NCBI RefSeq assembly: GCF_000968135.1
Contig: NZ_FO538765.1
Location: 1,999,819-2,063,818 of the forward strand
Length of the DNA: 64,000 bases
Source of the DNA: Magnetospira sp. QH-2
GTDB lineage: Bacteria > Pseudomonadota > Alphaproteobacteria > Rhodospirillales > Magnetospiraceae
Direction: 5' to 3'
Shown here: in pieces, positions 9,772 through 19,283 of the stretch
Layout of the letters: each line of letters opens with the position of its first letter
Numbering within the stretch: the stretch's first letter is position 1
The notes under the pieces: model-generated
What the model saw: the letters and a program-made list of their open reading frames with translations, nothing else
Databases searched by the model: none
Told to the model about the DNA's origin: nothing
Translations under genes and position numbers: made by a program

Positions 9772-11937
9772 TCACCTGCTTTGAGACCGCCCCTCTTCCG
9801 CCATCATCGCCGCCAAGGCCCGAACGATGGGCTGCCCCGCCAGATCCAACACCTCGCGGGTGTAGCGTCGCCTCCAATTGGGATGCTCATCGATGGTGGC
9901 GGGCATGTTGGCCTGTTCCTCCTGACCGAACAGATCCTCGAACTGGACCACGGTCATCAGGCTCGGCGTGCGGGCGAGAAAGCGGTGTACGGCGAGGATC
10001 ATATCGCCCGAAGGTTTGTTGTCGTCATCTTCCAGGGCGCCGGTCAGGCAGCTCTCGCGCAGCAGGGCCTCGGCCAGCTTGACCCGATCCAGCTGACGCG
10101 CTTCAACGGCTTCCACCTCGGCTTCGGCGGATGGATAGAGCTTTAGCTCTCGCCGCCGTTCCAAATCGCGGCTAATCCAGAATCCCGCCAGGGTCGCTTG
10201 ATCATGGGTGGCCGGCGCCGCCAGGGCAAAGGGCGGATAGTCGGCGGGCGCCTTGTAGTCCCGGTCTTTGGTGCGCTCCCGGTGCAGCACCCGAAATGAC
10301 AGGGCCTGCTTATCCATGATGCGCTCGCGGAATCCCTCGGGAATAGTCCCCAGGTCTTCGGCCACAACGGCGCAGTGGTTCCGGTGACTTTCCAAGGCGA
10401 TGATCCCCATCAGATCGTCCATGGGGTAGCTGACGTAGCCGCCTTCCTTCGCCGTGCCGCCCAAGGGCACCCAGAATTGACGCAGCAGTTGGAAGGCATG
10501 GTCAATGCGAATCACCGAGGCATGGCGCATGACCGCCCGCAACATGGCAGCAAACGGCGCATAGGCCGCCTCTGCCAGGGCCGTGGGCGAGAATGGGACC
10601 ACGCCCCAATCCTGTCCCAGGGGGTTGCGCAGATCCGGCGGACAACCGACCGAAATTCCTTCCGGCACCCAGTCCTGATAGGCCCAGCAATCGGCGCCGT
10701 CCCGGTCAAACCCAACCGCCAGATCCGTATAGAGTCCCAAAGACAAACCCTTCGCCTTATCGGCGGCCAGCCCCAACTGCCGATCGGCCTCCCATTGCAC
10801 ATAAAGGTGGAATTCAATGCGGTCTTGGTTCTGCTCGGCGAAGCGGCGTACCTCCGGACTATCGGGACGGCGATAAGACGCCGACCAATTCTGCCAGGGA
10901 ATCCATTCTCCGTCCTGGCCCAAGGCCATCTTTTCACGCAACGCCTCGAACAAGGCGAAAGTCTTGAGAAACGCCCCCTGCCCTTCGACAAAGGTCCTAA
11001 ATTCCTTGGCGCGCGCGGATCCCTTGGATAAATGGTTACTGCGAAAGGCCTGATACAGGCGCTCCAGCACCGGCATCTTGCAGGCGCTGACGGCGCCATA
11101 GTCCAATTGCTCCGCCGCCCGCAAGATCACCAGGCGATCCTGGAAATCCGAGGCCGCGACCATCTTTTGAGCTCGTTCGTCTTCCGCCATGTCAGGCACG
11201 GCTTGCAAATCCAGGTAAAGACCGTTGAGCATGGCCCGGCTGTTGGGGGAATAAGGTGTGCAGCGGTCGGGTCGTTCCGGGAACAGGGCATGCAATGGAT
11301 TAAGTCCCACGAAAGACGCCCCCAGGTCTTTGGATGTCTCGACCAAATCCGCCAAGTCTGTGAAATCTCCCAGTCCCCAATTGCGGTCCGATCGATGGCC
11401 ATAGAGTTGCACCGAAAAACCCCAGGAACGCTCTTCCTTCTCCAAACACGGAGGCAGGTAGCAGGCACGAGGCACCATGATCAGCGCCATGGCGGCCCCA
11501 GGCACCCTATCCAGGATCACCTGGTGATAACCGGGATTTCGTGGCGGGGCAAAGGCGATCCGGCAGCGGACCAAGACCTTTCCATCCCATTCCCGTGTCT
11601 CGAAAGGCTCGGGATTTACGGTAACCGTTTGCTCCGCCCCATCTTCTTCCCGGATGGTCAGAATAAGCGGGTCATGGCGGCCCTCGGGCAGGACAACCTC
11701 GATGGACAAGGACGAGGCTCCCACCGGCGCGACCATCACCGGCGCCAGCGGCCGACGCCAGGCGCGTTGCTCCAATTCCAGCAAGGAAGTATCCGGGTCT
11801 CGGGGATTCGCGCCCAAGGCCCGAATCAAGTGGGCCGCCGTAGACGGTGGCAGATCGACACGATGCCCCCCGGCATGGCGATAGCCAGGCCAGATTTCCA
11901 GAGCTTCGGTCAATTGGTCGAACGTGGACTTGGACAT
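9772..11937 (-). CDS. malQ: 4-alpha-glucanotransferase (amylomaltase, GH77)
   Basis: 721 residues. MalQ disproportionates maltodextrins by moving alpha-1,4-glucan segments in the cytoplasm. GH77 features are visible: the nucleophile Asp in SVIRIDHAFQLLRQFWVP, the acid/base Glu in VVAEDLGTIPEGFRE, and ALAAPATHDQATLAGFW. An N-terminal extension of about 150 residues with beta-rich sequence precedes NWGLGDFTDL, as in the long amylomaltases. The ATG has GGAG eight bases upstream. It converges on treS with 31 bases between stops, and tRNA-Val lies just upstream on the same strand. Confidence 0.93.
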   Translation of the reverse strand: MSKSTFDQLTEALEIWPGYRHAGGHRVDLPPSTAAHLIRALGANPRDPDTSLLELEQRAWRRPLAPVMVAPVGASSLSIEVVLPEGRHDPLILTIREEDGAEQTVTVNPEPFETREWDGKVLVRCRIAFAPPRNPGYHQVILDRVPGAAMALIMVPRACYLPPCLEKEERSWGFSVQLYGHRSDRNWGLGDFTDLADLVETSKDLGASFVGLNPLHALFPERPDRCTPYSPNSRAMLNGLYLDLQAVPDMAEDERAQKMVAASDFQDRLVILRAAEQLDYGAVSACKMPVLERLYQAFRSNHLSKGSARAKEFRTFVEGQGAFLKTFALFEALREKMALGQDGEWIPWQNWSASYRRPDSPEVRRFAEQNQDRIEFHLYVQWEADRQLGLAADKAKGLSLGLYTDLAVGFDRDGADCWAYQDWVPEGISVGCPPDLRNPLGQDWGVVPFSPTALAEAAYAPFAAMLRAVMRHASVIRIDHAFQLLRQFWVPLGGTAKEGGYVSYPMDDLMGIIALESHRNHCAVVAEDLGTIPEGFRERIMDKQALSFRVLHRERTKDRDYKAPADYPPFALAAPATHDQATLAGFWISRDLERRRELKLYPSAEAEVEAVEARQLDRVKLAEALLRESCLTGALEDDDNKPSGDMILAVHRFLARTPSLMTVVQFEDLFGQEEQANMPATIDEHPNWRRRYTREVLDLAGQPIVRALAAMMAEEGRSQSR

Positions 11938-11988
11938 GGCCGGGCTCCATGAAAATGTGGCCGGCAGGAGATCGTACGGATCGATCTT

Positions 11989-12064
11989 TGGTGGGCGGTG
12001 ACGGGTTCGAACCGCCGACCCTCTCGGTGTAAACGAGATGCTCTTCCAGCTGAGCTAACCGCCC
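11989..12064 (-). tRNA. tRNA-Val (TAC)
   Basis: The minus strand gives a standard cloverleaf. The acceptor GGGCGGT pairs with ACCGCCC, the D arm is AGCTCAGCTGGAAGAGC, the anticodon stem TCTCG/CGAGA encloses TTTACAC (anticodon TAC), and the T arm contains GGTTCGAACC. The discriminator is A and CCA is encoded. Confidence 0.95.
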
Positions 12065-12198
12065 ATGACCGTTTTCCCAGATTCCGGCGTGAGATGCAAT
12101 GGGTTAGAGTGTATCCAGCATCAAACATGTCATCCAAACGCGATGATGCCGACCACGGACCCCGTGATCGGCATCACTATTCGCTATGTCAGCCGGAA

Positions 12199-12474
12199 TT
12201 AACCGTTGACGGCGTCCTTCAGGCTCTTGCCAGCCTTAAACTTCGGCTGCTTGGACGCGGGAATCTGGATCTTTTCACCGGTGCGGGGATTGCGGCCTTC
12301 GCTGGCGGCGCGAGCCGCGACGCTGAAGGTACCGAAACCGACCAACCGGACTTCCTGACCGCCCTGAAGAGAAGACGTGATGGCACCAAAAACCGAATCA
12401 ACGGCTTTGCCGGCATCGGCTTTGGACAGACCAGTGCTGCTTGCGACAGCCGCCACGAGATCGTTTTTATTCAC
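12199..12474 (-). CDS. hup: HU-family DNA-binding protein
   Basis: 91-residue histone-like nucleoid protein that bends and compacts DNA as a dimer. The sequence runs MNKNDLVAAVASSTGL at the start, with the body GFGTFSVAARAAS and the DNA-contacting arm EGRNPRTGEKIQIPASK, all standard for HU. The start is GTG at 12474, because AAGGGGGC lies about seven bases upstream; an in-frame start ten codons earlier would break the family N-terminus. It lies downstream of lon, as in many proteobacteria, but has its own promoter and follows a terminator. Confidence 0.96.
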   Translation of the reverse strand: MNKNDLVAAVASSTGLSKADAGKAVDSVFGAITSSLQGGQEVRLVGFGTFSVAARAASEGRNPRTGEKIQIPASKQPKFKAGKSLKDAVNG

Positions 12475-12544
12475 TTGAGGCCCCCTTACAAAAGATGTTT
12501 GCAATTATTACTCACGCTGAATGTTCACTTGGTGAGACGCCCGG

Positions 12545-12574
12545 AGTGTAAAGGGCTCTTTGCCGCTCCGTCAA
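12545..12574 (-). promoter_or_regulatory. Sigma70-type promoter for hup
   Basis: On the minus strand TTGACG at 12574-12569 is followed after 18 bases by TACACT at 12550-12545. This would start transcription roughly 60 bases ahead of the GTG start of the HU gene. Confidence 0.6.
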
Positions 12575-12713
12575 TCGGTGAACGGCGGATTTCCCCAGTT
12601 TTTTGCGCTTTTTCGACCTTTTTCTTCTTGGCAACGGCACCCTTATGGGAAATCACCCCGCCCCGGATTCTCCAGTAGGGGTAGAAGTGGCACTTCAAAC
12701 TCGGTTCCACACG

Positions 12714-12747
12714 AAAAAGGGGCACCCGCATCAGCGGCGCGCCCCTT
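12714..12747 (-). terminator. Intrinsic terminator after lon
   Basis: On the minus strand AAGGGGC and GCCCCTT form a 7-bp stem around a 17-base loop, followed by a T run. It begins about 20 bases after the lon stop and separates lon from hup. Confidence 0.75.
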
Positions 12748-12769
12748 CAGATCCGAGGATGCAAGAGAA

Positions 12770-15178
12770 TCAGTGGGTGGTCAATTCGCCGCGCTTTGTA
12801 TCTCCATCCTTGGACGGAACAGCATCCATGGCGGCTTCGTCTGCTTCGGTCCATTCGATGGGAGTCAAAGGAGAGACCAAGGCGTTTTCCAGCACCTCAT
12901 CGACCATGGATACCGCGATGATCTCCATCCCCTTTTTTACGTTGTCGGGGATTTCGGCAAGATCCTTTTCATTGTCCTTGGGGATCAGCACCTTCTTGAT
13001 GCCGCCACGCAAGGCTGCCAAGAGCTTCTCTTTCAAGCCGCCGATGGGCAGAATCCGACCGCGCAGCGTGACCTCGCCTGTCATGGCCACATCCTTGCGG
13101 ACCGCGGTACCGGTGAGCACGGAAACAATAGAAGTCACCATGCCGACACCGGCGGACGGACCATCTTTCGGGGTCGCGCCCTCGGGCACATGCACATGGA
13201 TATCGCGACGGTCATAGAGGCTCGGCTTGACACCGAAGCGCACGGAGTTGGATTGCACATAGGAGCGCGCCGCCTGAATGGATTCCTGCATCACGTCGCC
13301 GAGTTTACCGGTGATGGTCATCTTGCCCTTGCCGGGAACCATGACCGCTTCGATGTTCAGCAGCTCGCCGCCCACCTCGGTCCAAGCCAATCCTGTAACC
13401 ACGCCGACCAGATCGTCTTCCTCGATCTCGCCATACCTGTACTTACGCACACCGGAGTACTTTTCCAGGTTCTTCGGCGTCATGCGAATACGCTTCAGGC
13501 CGCGCATGAGGATATCCTTGGTGCCCTTGCGGCAGAGATTGGCGATCTCGCGCTCCAAATTCCGCACCCCGGCTTCGCGGGTGTAATAGCGGATGATGTC
13601 GCGCAGGGTGTCATCGGTGATCGACCATTCGCCCTTTTTCAAGCCGTTGGCTTCCATCTGCTTCTTGATCAGATGACGCTTGGCGATTTCCACCTTCTCA
13701 TCCTCGGTGTAGCCGGACAGGCGGATGATCTCCATGCGATCAAGCAAGGGCTGCGGCATATTGAGAGTGTTGGCCGTGGTCACGAACATCACGTCGGACA
13801 AGTCGTAATCGACTTCCAGGTAATGATCGTTGAAGTTGGAGTTCTGCTCGGGATCCAGAACCTCCAACAGCGCCGAGGACGGATCACCGCGCCAATCGGA
13901 GCCCAGCTTGTCCACTTCGTCCAATAGGAACAGCGGATTGGAACTCTTGGCCTTTTTCATGCTCTGAATGATTTTGCCCGGCATGGAGCCGATATAGGTC
14001 CGCCGATGGCCGCGGATTTCGGACTCGTCTCGAACACCGCCCAGGCTCATGCGGACAAAGTTCCGTCCGGTGGCGCGGGCGATGGACTTGCCCAACGAGG
14101 TCTTGCCGACACCCGGAGGGCCGACCAAGCACAGAATCGGACCTTTCATCTTTACCGTCCGCTGCTGCACGGCGAGGTACTCCAAGATCCGTTCCTTGAC
14201 CTTCTGCAAGCCGTAATGATCCTTGTCCAGAATCCGCTTGGCTTCCTTGATGTCCTTTTTTACCCGGCTGCGCTTCTTCCAAGGAATGGACAGCATCCAG
14301 TCGAGATAGTTGCGCACCACGGTGGCTTCCGCCGACATGGGGCTCATGTGGCGCAGCTTTTTCATTTCGGCCTGGGCTTTTTCCAGCGCTTCCTTGGAAA
14401 GCTTGGTCTTTTGGATTTTTTCTTCCAGCTCGGCGATCTCTTCCTTGGCATCATCGGATTCACCAAGTTCCTTCTGAATCGCCTTGAGCTGTTCGTTCAG
14501 ATAGTACTCGCGCTGGGTCTTCTCCATCTGGCGCTTGACCCGGTTGCGGATCTTCTTTTCCACCTGCAGCACGCCGATCTCGGATTCCATATGGGCAAAG
14601 ACCTGTTCCAGACGCTCGGCGACGGTGCCCAGTTCCAACAGTTCCTGCTTTTCGGAAATCTTCAGGGCCAAGTGCGAGGCCACCGTATCGGCCAGCTTGC
14701 CCACATCGTCGATCTGATTGATGGAAACCAGCACCTCCGGCGGGATCTTCTTGTTGAGCTTAATGTAATGCTCGAACTGGGTCACCACCGAGCGGGACAG
14801 GGCTTCGGTTTCATCGTCGAATTCCACTTCTTCAACCCGTGAACGGGCTTCGGCCTGAAAGAAGTCCTCGTTGTCGGTATACCGCAGCACTTCGGCGCGC
14901 TCGCCACCTTCCACCAGGACCTTGACCGTCCCATCGGGCAGCTTCAGCAATTGCAGCACCGTGGCTACCGTGCCAACGGTGAAGATATCGTCAGGAGATG
15001 GATCATCCTCGGCGGCATTCTTCTGAGTCACCAGCAAGATTTGCTTGTCGTCCTTCATCACGTCTTCGAGCGCGCGCACGGACTTCTCGCGGCCGACAAA
15101 CAGAGGCACGATCATATGCGGAAATACGACAATGTCGCGAAGCGGTAAAACGGGATAAATCACACCTGAATCAGTCAC
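12770..15178 (-). CDS. lon: ATP-dependent protease Lon
   Basis: 802 residues, the usual length for LonA. An N-terminal substrate-recognition domain ([21 protein letters not shown]) leads through a long helical region to an AAA+ module with Walker [14 protein letters not shown] and Walker [12 protein letters not shown]. The C-terminal protease domain has the catalytic Ser in [11 protein letters not shown] and the Lys in the conserved segment [16 protein letters not shown]. It degrades misfolded and regulatory proteins in the cytoplasm. The start is GTG at 15178 with AAGG-type Shine-Dalgarno bases upstream. A heat-shock-like promoter lies in the gap after clpX. Confidence 0.97.
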   Translation of the reverse strand: MTDSGVIYPVLPLRDIVVFPHMIVPLFVGREKSVRALEDVMKDDKQILLVTQKNAAEDDPSPDDIFTVGTVATVLQLLKLPDGTVKVLVEGGERAEVLRYTDNEDFFQAEARSRVEEVEFDDETEALSRSVVTQFEHYIKLNKKIPPEVLVSINQIDDVGKLADTVASHLALKISEKQELLELGTVAERLEQVFAHMESEIGVLQVEKKIRNRVKRQMEKTQREYYLNEQLKAIQKELGESDDAKEEIAELEEKIQKTKLSKEALEKAQAEMKKLRHMSPMSAEATVVRNYLDWMLSIPWKKRSRVKKDIKEAKRILDKDHYGLQKVKERILEYLAVQQRTVKMKGPILCLVGPPGVGKTSLGKSIARATGRNFVRMSLGGVRDESEIRGHRRTYIGSMPGKIIQSMKKAKSSNPLFLLDEVDKLGSDWRGDPSSALLEVLDPEQNSNFNDHYLEVDYDLSDVMFVTTANTLNMPQPLLDRMEIIRLSGYTEDEKVEIAKRHLIKKQMEANGLKKGEWSITDDTLRDIIRYYTREAGVRNLEREIANLCRKGTKDILMRGLKRIRMTPKNLEKYSGVRKYRYGEIEEDDLVGVVTGLAWTEVGGELLNIEAVMVPGKGKMTITGKLGDVMQESIQAARSYVQSNSVRFGVKPSLYDRRDIHVHVPEGATPKDGPSAGVGMVTSIVSVLTGTAVRKDVAMTGEVTLRGRILPIGGLKEKLLAALRGGIKKVLIPKDNEKDLAEIPDNVKKGMEIIAVSMVDEVLENALVSPLTPIEWTEADEAAMDAVPSKDGDTKRGELTTH

Positions 15179-15250
15179 TGGACCTTATTCCTTTCATCCG
15201 GGCGGCGGAAAAGAACCCCCGACCCGCTTTGAAATGTATCTCTTACAAGG

Positions 15251-15279
15251 AAATGGCGTTATCGCCCGGCGGCTTCAAG
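15251..15279 (-). promoter_or_regulatory. RpoH (sigma32)-like promoter for lon
   Basis: On the minus strand CTTGAA (15279-15274) is followed after 15 bases by CGCCATTT (15258-15251), close to the sigma32 pattern CTTGAA / CCCCATNT. It sits in the clpX-lon gap about 70 bases ahead of the lon start, which fits known heat-shock control of lon. Confidence 0.55.
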
Positions 15280-15302
15280 CCCGCACCCATGGAAAAACCC
15301 GC

Positions 15303-16571
15303 TCAAGCGCTGGTTTCGACCTCGTCTTGCCGGTCTGCATAGATGTACAGAGGCTTGGCGGCGGAATCGACCACTTCCCGGTTGACCATGATCTCTTCGA
15401 CCCCTTCGAGCGACGGCAGATCGAACATGGTGTCGAGCAGGATGGATTCCATGATCGAGCGCAGGCCTCGGGCCCCGGTTTTGCGTTCAATGGCCTTTTC
15501 GGCAATGCTGTTCAAGGCATCATCGGAGAACGCCAGACTGGTGTCTTCCATCTCGAACAGGCGCTGATACTGCTTGACCAAGGCGTTCTTGGGCTGGGTC
15601 AGGATGAGCTTCAGCGCATCCATGTCCAGGTCTTCAAGGGTTGCCAGGACCGGCAGGCGTCCGACAAATTCCGGAATCAGGCCGAACTTGAGCAGATCTT
15701 CCGGCTCCACTTCGCCCAGGACTTCGCCGGTCTTGCGGTCATCAGGCGAGCGCACGTCGGCGCCAAAGCCGATGGAGGACCCCTGCCCTCGGGAAGAAAT
15801 GATCTTGTCGAGGCCGGAGAACGCGCCACCGCAGATGAACAAGATGTTGGTGGTATCCACCTGCAGAAATTCTTGCTGTGGATGCTTGCGGCCGCCTTGG
15901 GGCGGCACACTGGCGACGGTGCCTTCCATGATCTTCAGCAAGGCCTGTTGCACGCCCTCGCCCGATACGTCGCGGGTGATGGACGGATTGTCGGACTTAC
16001 GGGAGATCTTGTCCACCTCGTCGATATAGACGATGCCACGCTGCGCCTGTTCGACGTTATAGTCGGCGGCCTGTAGCAGCTTGAGGATAATGTTCTCCAC
16101 GTCCTCGCCGACGTAACCGGCTTCGGTCAGCGTAGTGGCGTCGGCCATGGTAAAGGGAACGTCCAGGATTCGCGCCAGGGTTTGCGCCAGCAGGGTCTTG
16201 CCGCAGCCCGTGGGCCCGATCAGCAGAATGTTGGATTTGGCCAATTCCACATCATTGCTCTTGGAGCCGTGGTTGAGGCGCTTGTAGTGGTTATGGACAG
16301 CCACTGACAGCACTCGCTTGGCGCGCGCCTGGCCGATCACATAATCATTCAAAACATCGAAGATATCCTGAGGCGTCGGCACCCCTTCGCTGGACTTCAC
16401 GAGGCTCGACTTGTTCTCCTCGCGGATGATGTCCATGCAGAGCTCGACGCATTCGTCGCAAATGAACACCGTCGGCCCGGCGATGAGCTTGCGCACTTCG
16501 TGCTGGCTCTTGCCGCAGAACGAGCAATAGAGGGTATTCTTGGAATCGGTGCCGTTGGTGGACTTGGACAT
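15303..16571 (-). CDS. clpX: ATP-dependent Clp protease ATP-binding subunit ClpX
   Basis: 422-residue AAA+ unfoldase that feeds substrates to ClpP. The N-terminal zinc-binding domain shows CSFCGK and ICDECVELC. Walker A is [11 protein letters not shown], Walker B is [13 protein letters not shown], and the ClpP-contacting IGF-type loop is present as IGFGADVRS. The C-terminal small domain includes [17 protein letters not shown]. The ATG has GGAGATTCC directly upstream. It lies between clpP and lon on the same strand. Confidence 0.98.
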   Translation of the reverse strand: MSKSTNGTDSKNTLYCSFCGKSQHEVRKLIAGPTVFICDECVELCMDIIREENKSSLVKSSEGVPTPQDIFDVLNDYVIGQARAKRVLSVAVHNHYKRLNHGSKSNDVELAKSNILLIGPTGCGKTLLAQTLARILDVPFTMADATTLTEAGYVGEDVENIILKLLQAADYNVEQAQRGIVYIDEVDKISRKSDNPSITRDVSGEGVQQALLKIMEGTVASVPPQGGRKHPQQEFLQVDTTNILFICGGAFSGLDKIISSRGQGSSIGFGADVRSPDDRKTGEVLGEVEPEDLLKFGLIPEFVGRLPVLATLEDLDMDALKLILTQPKNALVKQYQRLFEMEDTSLAFSDDALNSIAEKAIERKTGARGLRSIMESILLDTMFDLPSLEGVEEIMVNREVVDSAAKPLYIYADRQDEVETSA

Positions 16572-16743
16572 GGAATCTCCGGGTTCGGAAGCTTAGATGC
16601 ATGTTAGCCGTTGTGCCGGACCGGATACAACGCAAAAAATCAGGCCGGTCCCGCCATTTCCGGGCAGTTCCCGGCACAAAGGCCGAAAACCACTCCAAAG
16701 ATAGGGTTCATTCGGGCTAATTACAGCCCCCATCAGCAAAAAA

Positions 16744-17385
16744 TCAGGACTCTCCGTCCTCGTCCTCTTCGCTCACCGGACGCTGGTCGACCACTTCGTC
16801 GATAAGGCCGAAGGTTTTGGCATCCTCGGCGGTCATGAAGTTGTCGCGGTCCATCGCATTCTCGATGGTTTCCAGGGTCTGCCCGGTATGGGCCACATAG
16901 ATATTGTTCAGCCGCTCGCGCAGAGCCAAGATCTCACGGGCCTGGATCTCGATATCCGCCGCCTGGCCCTGGAACCCGCCAGAGGGCTGGTGGATCATGA
17001 TCCGGGCGTTGGGCAGCGCATAGCGTTTTTCCGGCGCGCCCGCTGCCATCAGCAACGAGCCCATGGAAGCGGCCTGACCGATACAGACCGTCGACACGGA
17101 CGGCCTGATGTACTGCATGGTGTCATAGATCGCCAGACCCGAGGTCACCACGCCACCCGGCGAGTTGATGTAAAAGGAGATATCCTTCTTGGGATTCTCG
17201 GATTCGAGAAACAGTAACTGCGCACAAATCAGCGAAGCCACATCGTCATGCACGGTGCCGGTGAGGAAGATGATGCGTTCCTTCAGCAACCGCGAATAGA
17301 TGTCATAAGCCCGCTCGCCCCGGTTCGTGGATTCCACGACCATGGGAACGAGGGAATTCATATAAGTCTCAATGGGGTCGCTCAT
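16744..17385 (-). CDS. clpP: ATP-dependent Clp protease proteolytic subunit
   Basis: 213-residue serine protease subunit that forms the double heptameric chamber. The catalytic Ser is in [14 protein letters not shown] and the His in [16 protein letters not shown]. The start at 17385 ([16 protein letters not shown]) has AAGGAG eight bases upstream; an in-frame GTG three codons earlier overlaps that site and is less likely. The acidic tail SEEDEDGES is slightly longer than usual. It lies 43 bases downstream of tig. Confidence 0.97.
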   Translation of the reverse strand: MSDPIETYMNSLVPMVVESTNRGERAYDIYSRLLKERIIFLTGTVHDDVASLICAQLLFLESENPKKDISFYINSPGGVVTSGLAIYDTMQYIRPSVSTVCIGQAASMGSLLMAAGAPEKRYALPNARIMIHQPSGGFQGQAADIEIQAREILALRERLNNIYVAHTGQTLETIENAMDRDNFMTAEDAKTFGLIDEVVDQRPVSEEDEDGES

Positions 17386-17428
17386 GAAACACACTCCTTG
17401 TCGGCCCGTTTGACCCTATCCAGCTGGA

Positions 17429-18865
17429 TCAGGATTCCGGAGCTTCCTCTGTTGCTGCCTCTTTCTTGGCCGCTTTCTTTTTCGGCGCGGCCTTTTTCTT
17501 CGCCGGCTTGGCCTCGGCCTTCGGCGCGTCCTCTTCGTCGGGATCGCGCATCAGTTCCTCGATGGATACCGGCTTGTCGGTGACCTTGGCCAGTTCGATC
17601 ACGTAGTCACAGACCTTGTCCTCGAAGATCGGCGCCTTGATCTGTTCCATCATCTGGGGGTTCTGGCGATAGAAGTCCATCACCATCTTTTCCTGCCCCG
17701 GATAGCGGCTGGCCTCGCTCATCAACGCCTTGTTCACGTCATCGGGAGTGACCTCGATGTTGTTCAGGCGACCAACTTCGGCCAGCAACAGGCCCAAGCG
17801 CACACGACGTTCCGCGATCTCACGGTGCTCGTCGGTAACTTCAGGCTCCGGCGCTTCCTCACCTTCGGCGGGCGGCTCGACGCCTTCGGCGGCATTGGCT
17901 TCATCCTGCAAGGACTTGGCGACGGCTTTGGCCTCGGCTTCCAGCATGCCCGCCGGAACCTCGAAACTGTGGCCATCGGCCAGGGCGTCCAGCAAGGTCC
18001 GCTTCAGCTTGGCGCGGGAATAGTTACCATATTCCTTGCCCTGCTCGTCCCGAATGGCCTGCTTCAGCTCGTCCAGTGTTTCCTTGCCCGCCTTCTTGGC
18101 CAGTTCGTCGTCGATGGCCGCCGGAGCGGTCTCGCGGATTTCCTTGACCACGACGGAGAAAACGACCTCTTTTCCGGCCAAGTTCTCGGCACCGTAATCC
18201 TCGGGGAAGGTCACGTTGACGTCTTTCTCCTCACCGGCCTTGGAGCCGATCAGTTGATCCTCGAAACCCGGGATAAAGGTCCCGGAGCCGAGCTCCAGGT
18301 TATAGTCCTCGGCCTTGCCGCCGGGGAATTCCTCGCCGTCCAAACGCCCGGTGAAATCGATGACCAGAACGTCATCCTTTTTCGCCTTGCGGGCCTTGCT
18401 CTTGACGGGCTGGGATTCCTTATAGGCTTCCGACAGGCGCTCCAAAGCGCTGTCCACTTCGCCCTCGTCGATATCGGCCACCATTCGCTCAAGGCTCAAG
18501 GAGGCGAAATCCATGGGTTCGAACTCGGGAAACAGCTCGACGGCCATGGTGTATTCCAGGTCCTTGCCCTCGTCGAAGCTGACGATTTCGATCTGCGGCT
18601 GCATGACCGGGCGCAGTTCATTGTCGGTCATGGTCTTTTGCGAGCTCTCGTTGACCGTTTCCTCCAAGACCTCGCCCATGACGGACTTGCCGAACCGCTG
18701 CTTGAGCAGGGACACGGGCACTTTGCCCGGACGGAATCCCGGCAGCGACATGGTTTTGGCCGCGTCCTTGAGGCGCGCGGTGACTTTTTGGTCCAATTCG
18801 GAGGCGGGAACGACGATCTTGTATTCCCGCTTCAGGCCCTCAGAGAGGGTTTCAGTTGCCTGCAT
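17429..18865 (-). CDS. tig: Trigger factor chaperone
   Basis: 478-residue ribosome-associated chaperone and peptidyl-prolyl isomerase. The ribosome-binding N-terminal domain contains the conserved loop LPGFRPGKVPVSLLKQRFG. The FKBP-like domain is seen around IDFTGRLDGEEFPGG and FIPGFEDQLIG, and a long helical C-terminal chaperone domain follows. The last ~35 residues are a Lys/Ala/Glu-rich low-complexity tail (AKPAKKKAAPKKKAAKK), an extension common in alphaproteobacteria. It is the first gene of the tig-clpP-clpX block. Confidence 0.97.
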   Translation of the reverse strand: MQATETLSEGLKREYKIVVPASELDQKVTARLKDAAKTMSLPGFRPGKVPVSLLKQRFGKSVMGEVLEETVNESSQKTMTDNELRPVMQPQIEIVSFDEGKDLEYTMAVELFPEFEPMDFASLSLERMVADIDEGEVDSALERLSEAYKESQPVKSKARKAKKDDVLVIDFTGRLDGEEFPGGKAEDYNLELGSGTFIPGFEDQLIGSKAGEEKDVNVTFPEDYGAENLAGKEVVFSVVVKEIRETAPAAIDDELAKKAGKETLDELKQAIRDEQGKEYGNYSRAKLKRTLLDALADGHSFEVPAGMLEAEAKAVAKSLQDEANAAEGVEPPAEGEEAPEPEVTDEHREIAERRVRLGLLLAEVGRLNNIEVTPDDVNKALMSEASRYPGQEKMVMDFYRQNPQMMEQIKAPIFEDKVCDYVIELAKVTDKPVSIEELMRDPDEEDAPKAEAKPAKKKAAPKKKAAKKEAATEEAPES

Positions 18866-19001
18866 CGAAATCTCTATGTTTTTTGGTTGATACGAAAATC
18901 TGTCTCACGGTCGCGGCGCTCAAAGGCGGCACGCGGATGTCTTGTTTATCCTAGTCTGCCGGTTATTCCCACTCCGACATCCCCTTCACTAGGGGCTGGA
19001 C

Positions 19002-19086
19002 TGGTGCGGGCGGAGGGACTCGAACCCCCATGACTTTCGTCACGTGGACCTAAACCACGCGCGTCTACCAGTTTCGCCACGCCCGC
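19002..19086 (-). tRNA. tRNA-Leu (TAG)
   Basis: The minus strand gives a class II tRNA. The acceptor GCGGGCG pairs with CGCCCGC, the anticodon stem CGTGG/CCACG encloses TTTAGGT (anticodon TAG), a long variable arm follows, and the T arm contains GGTTCGAGTCC. The discriminator is A and CCA is encoded. Confidence 0.95.
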
Positions 19087-19102
19087 CGGTCCGGGGAGGC
19101 AC

Positions 19103-19130
19103 AATCTATACGAACCGCCGTCCCTGTCAA
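19103..19130 (-). promoter_or_regulatory. Sigma70-type promoter for tRNA-Leu
   Basis: On the minus strand TTGACA (19130-19125) and TAGATT (19108-19103) are separated by 16 bases and lie immediately upstream of the tRNA-Leu 5' end at 19086, at the distance expected for a short leader. Confidence 0.65.
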
Positions 19131-19183
19131 CGACCGAGAACAGGCCATGGTTCCGCTCCCACGCGGAGAGCGTGACAAGGGGG

Positions 19184-19213
19184 TTATCATCGCCCCCCGA
19201 TTGGGGCTATATA
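19184..19213 (+). promoter_or_regulatory. Possible promoter with internal dyad ahead of the globin sensor gene
   Basis: TTATCA (19184-19189) and TATATA (19208-19213) are spaced 18 bases apart. The spacer contains GCCCC and GGGGC (19192-19196 and 19203-19207) as an inverted repeat that could bind a regulator. It lies about 70 bases ahead of the ATG at 19284. Confidence 0.35.
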
Positions 19214-19283
19214 AACAGGAGCCCGTCGAACCCCGTTTTTTTTCACGGCGGCGCGTTCATTCCTCCAAGGGAGTTGGATTTCA

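Noticed and set aside
12525-12731. A 68-residue frame between lon and hup on the minus strand
   Set aside because: It spans the lon terminator and the hup promoter, is Lys/Arg-rich with no family-like features, and has no convincing ribosome-binding site.
16700-16760. Terminator after clpP
   Set aside because: A T run follows the stop, but the only possible stem is four base pairs, too weak to call.
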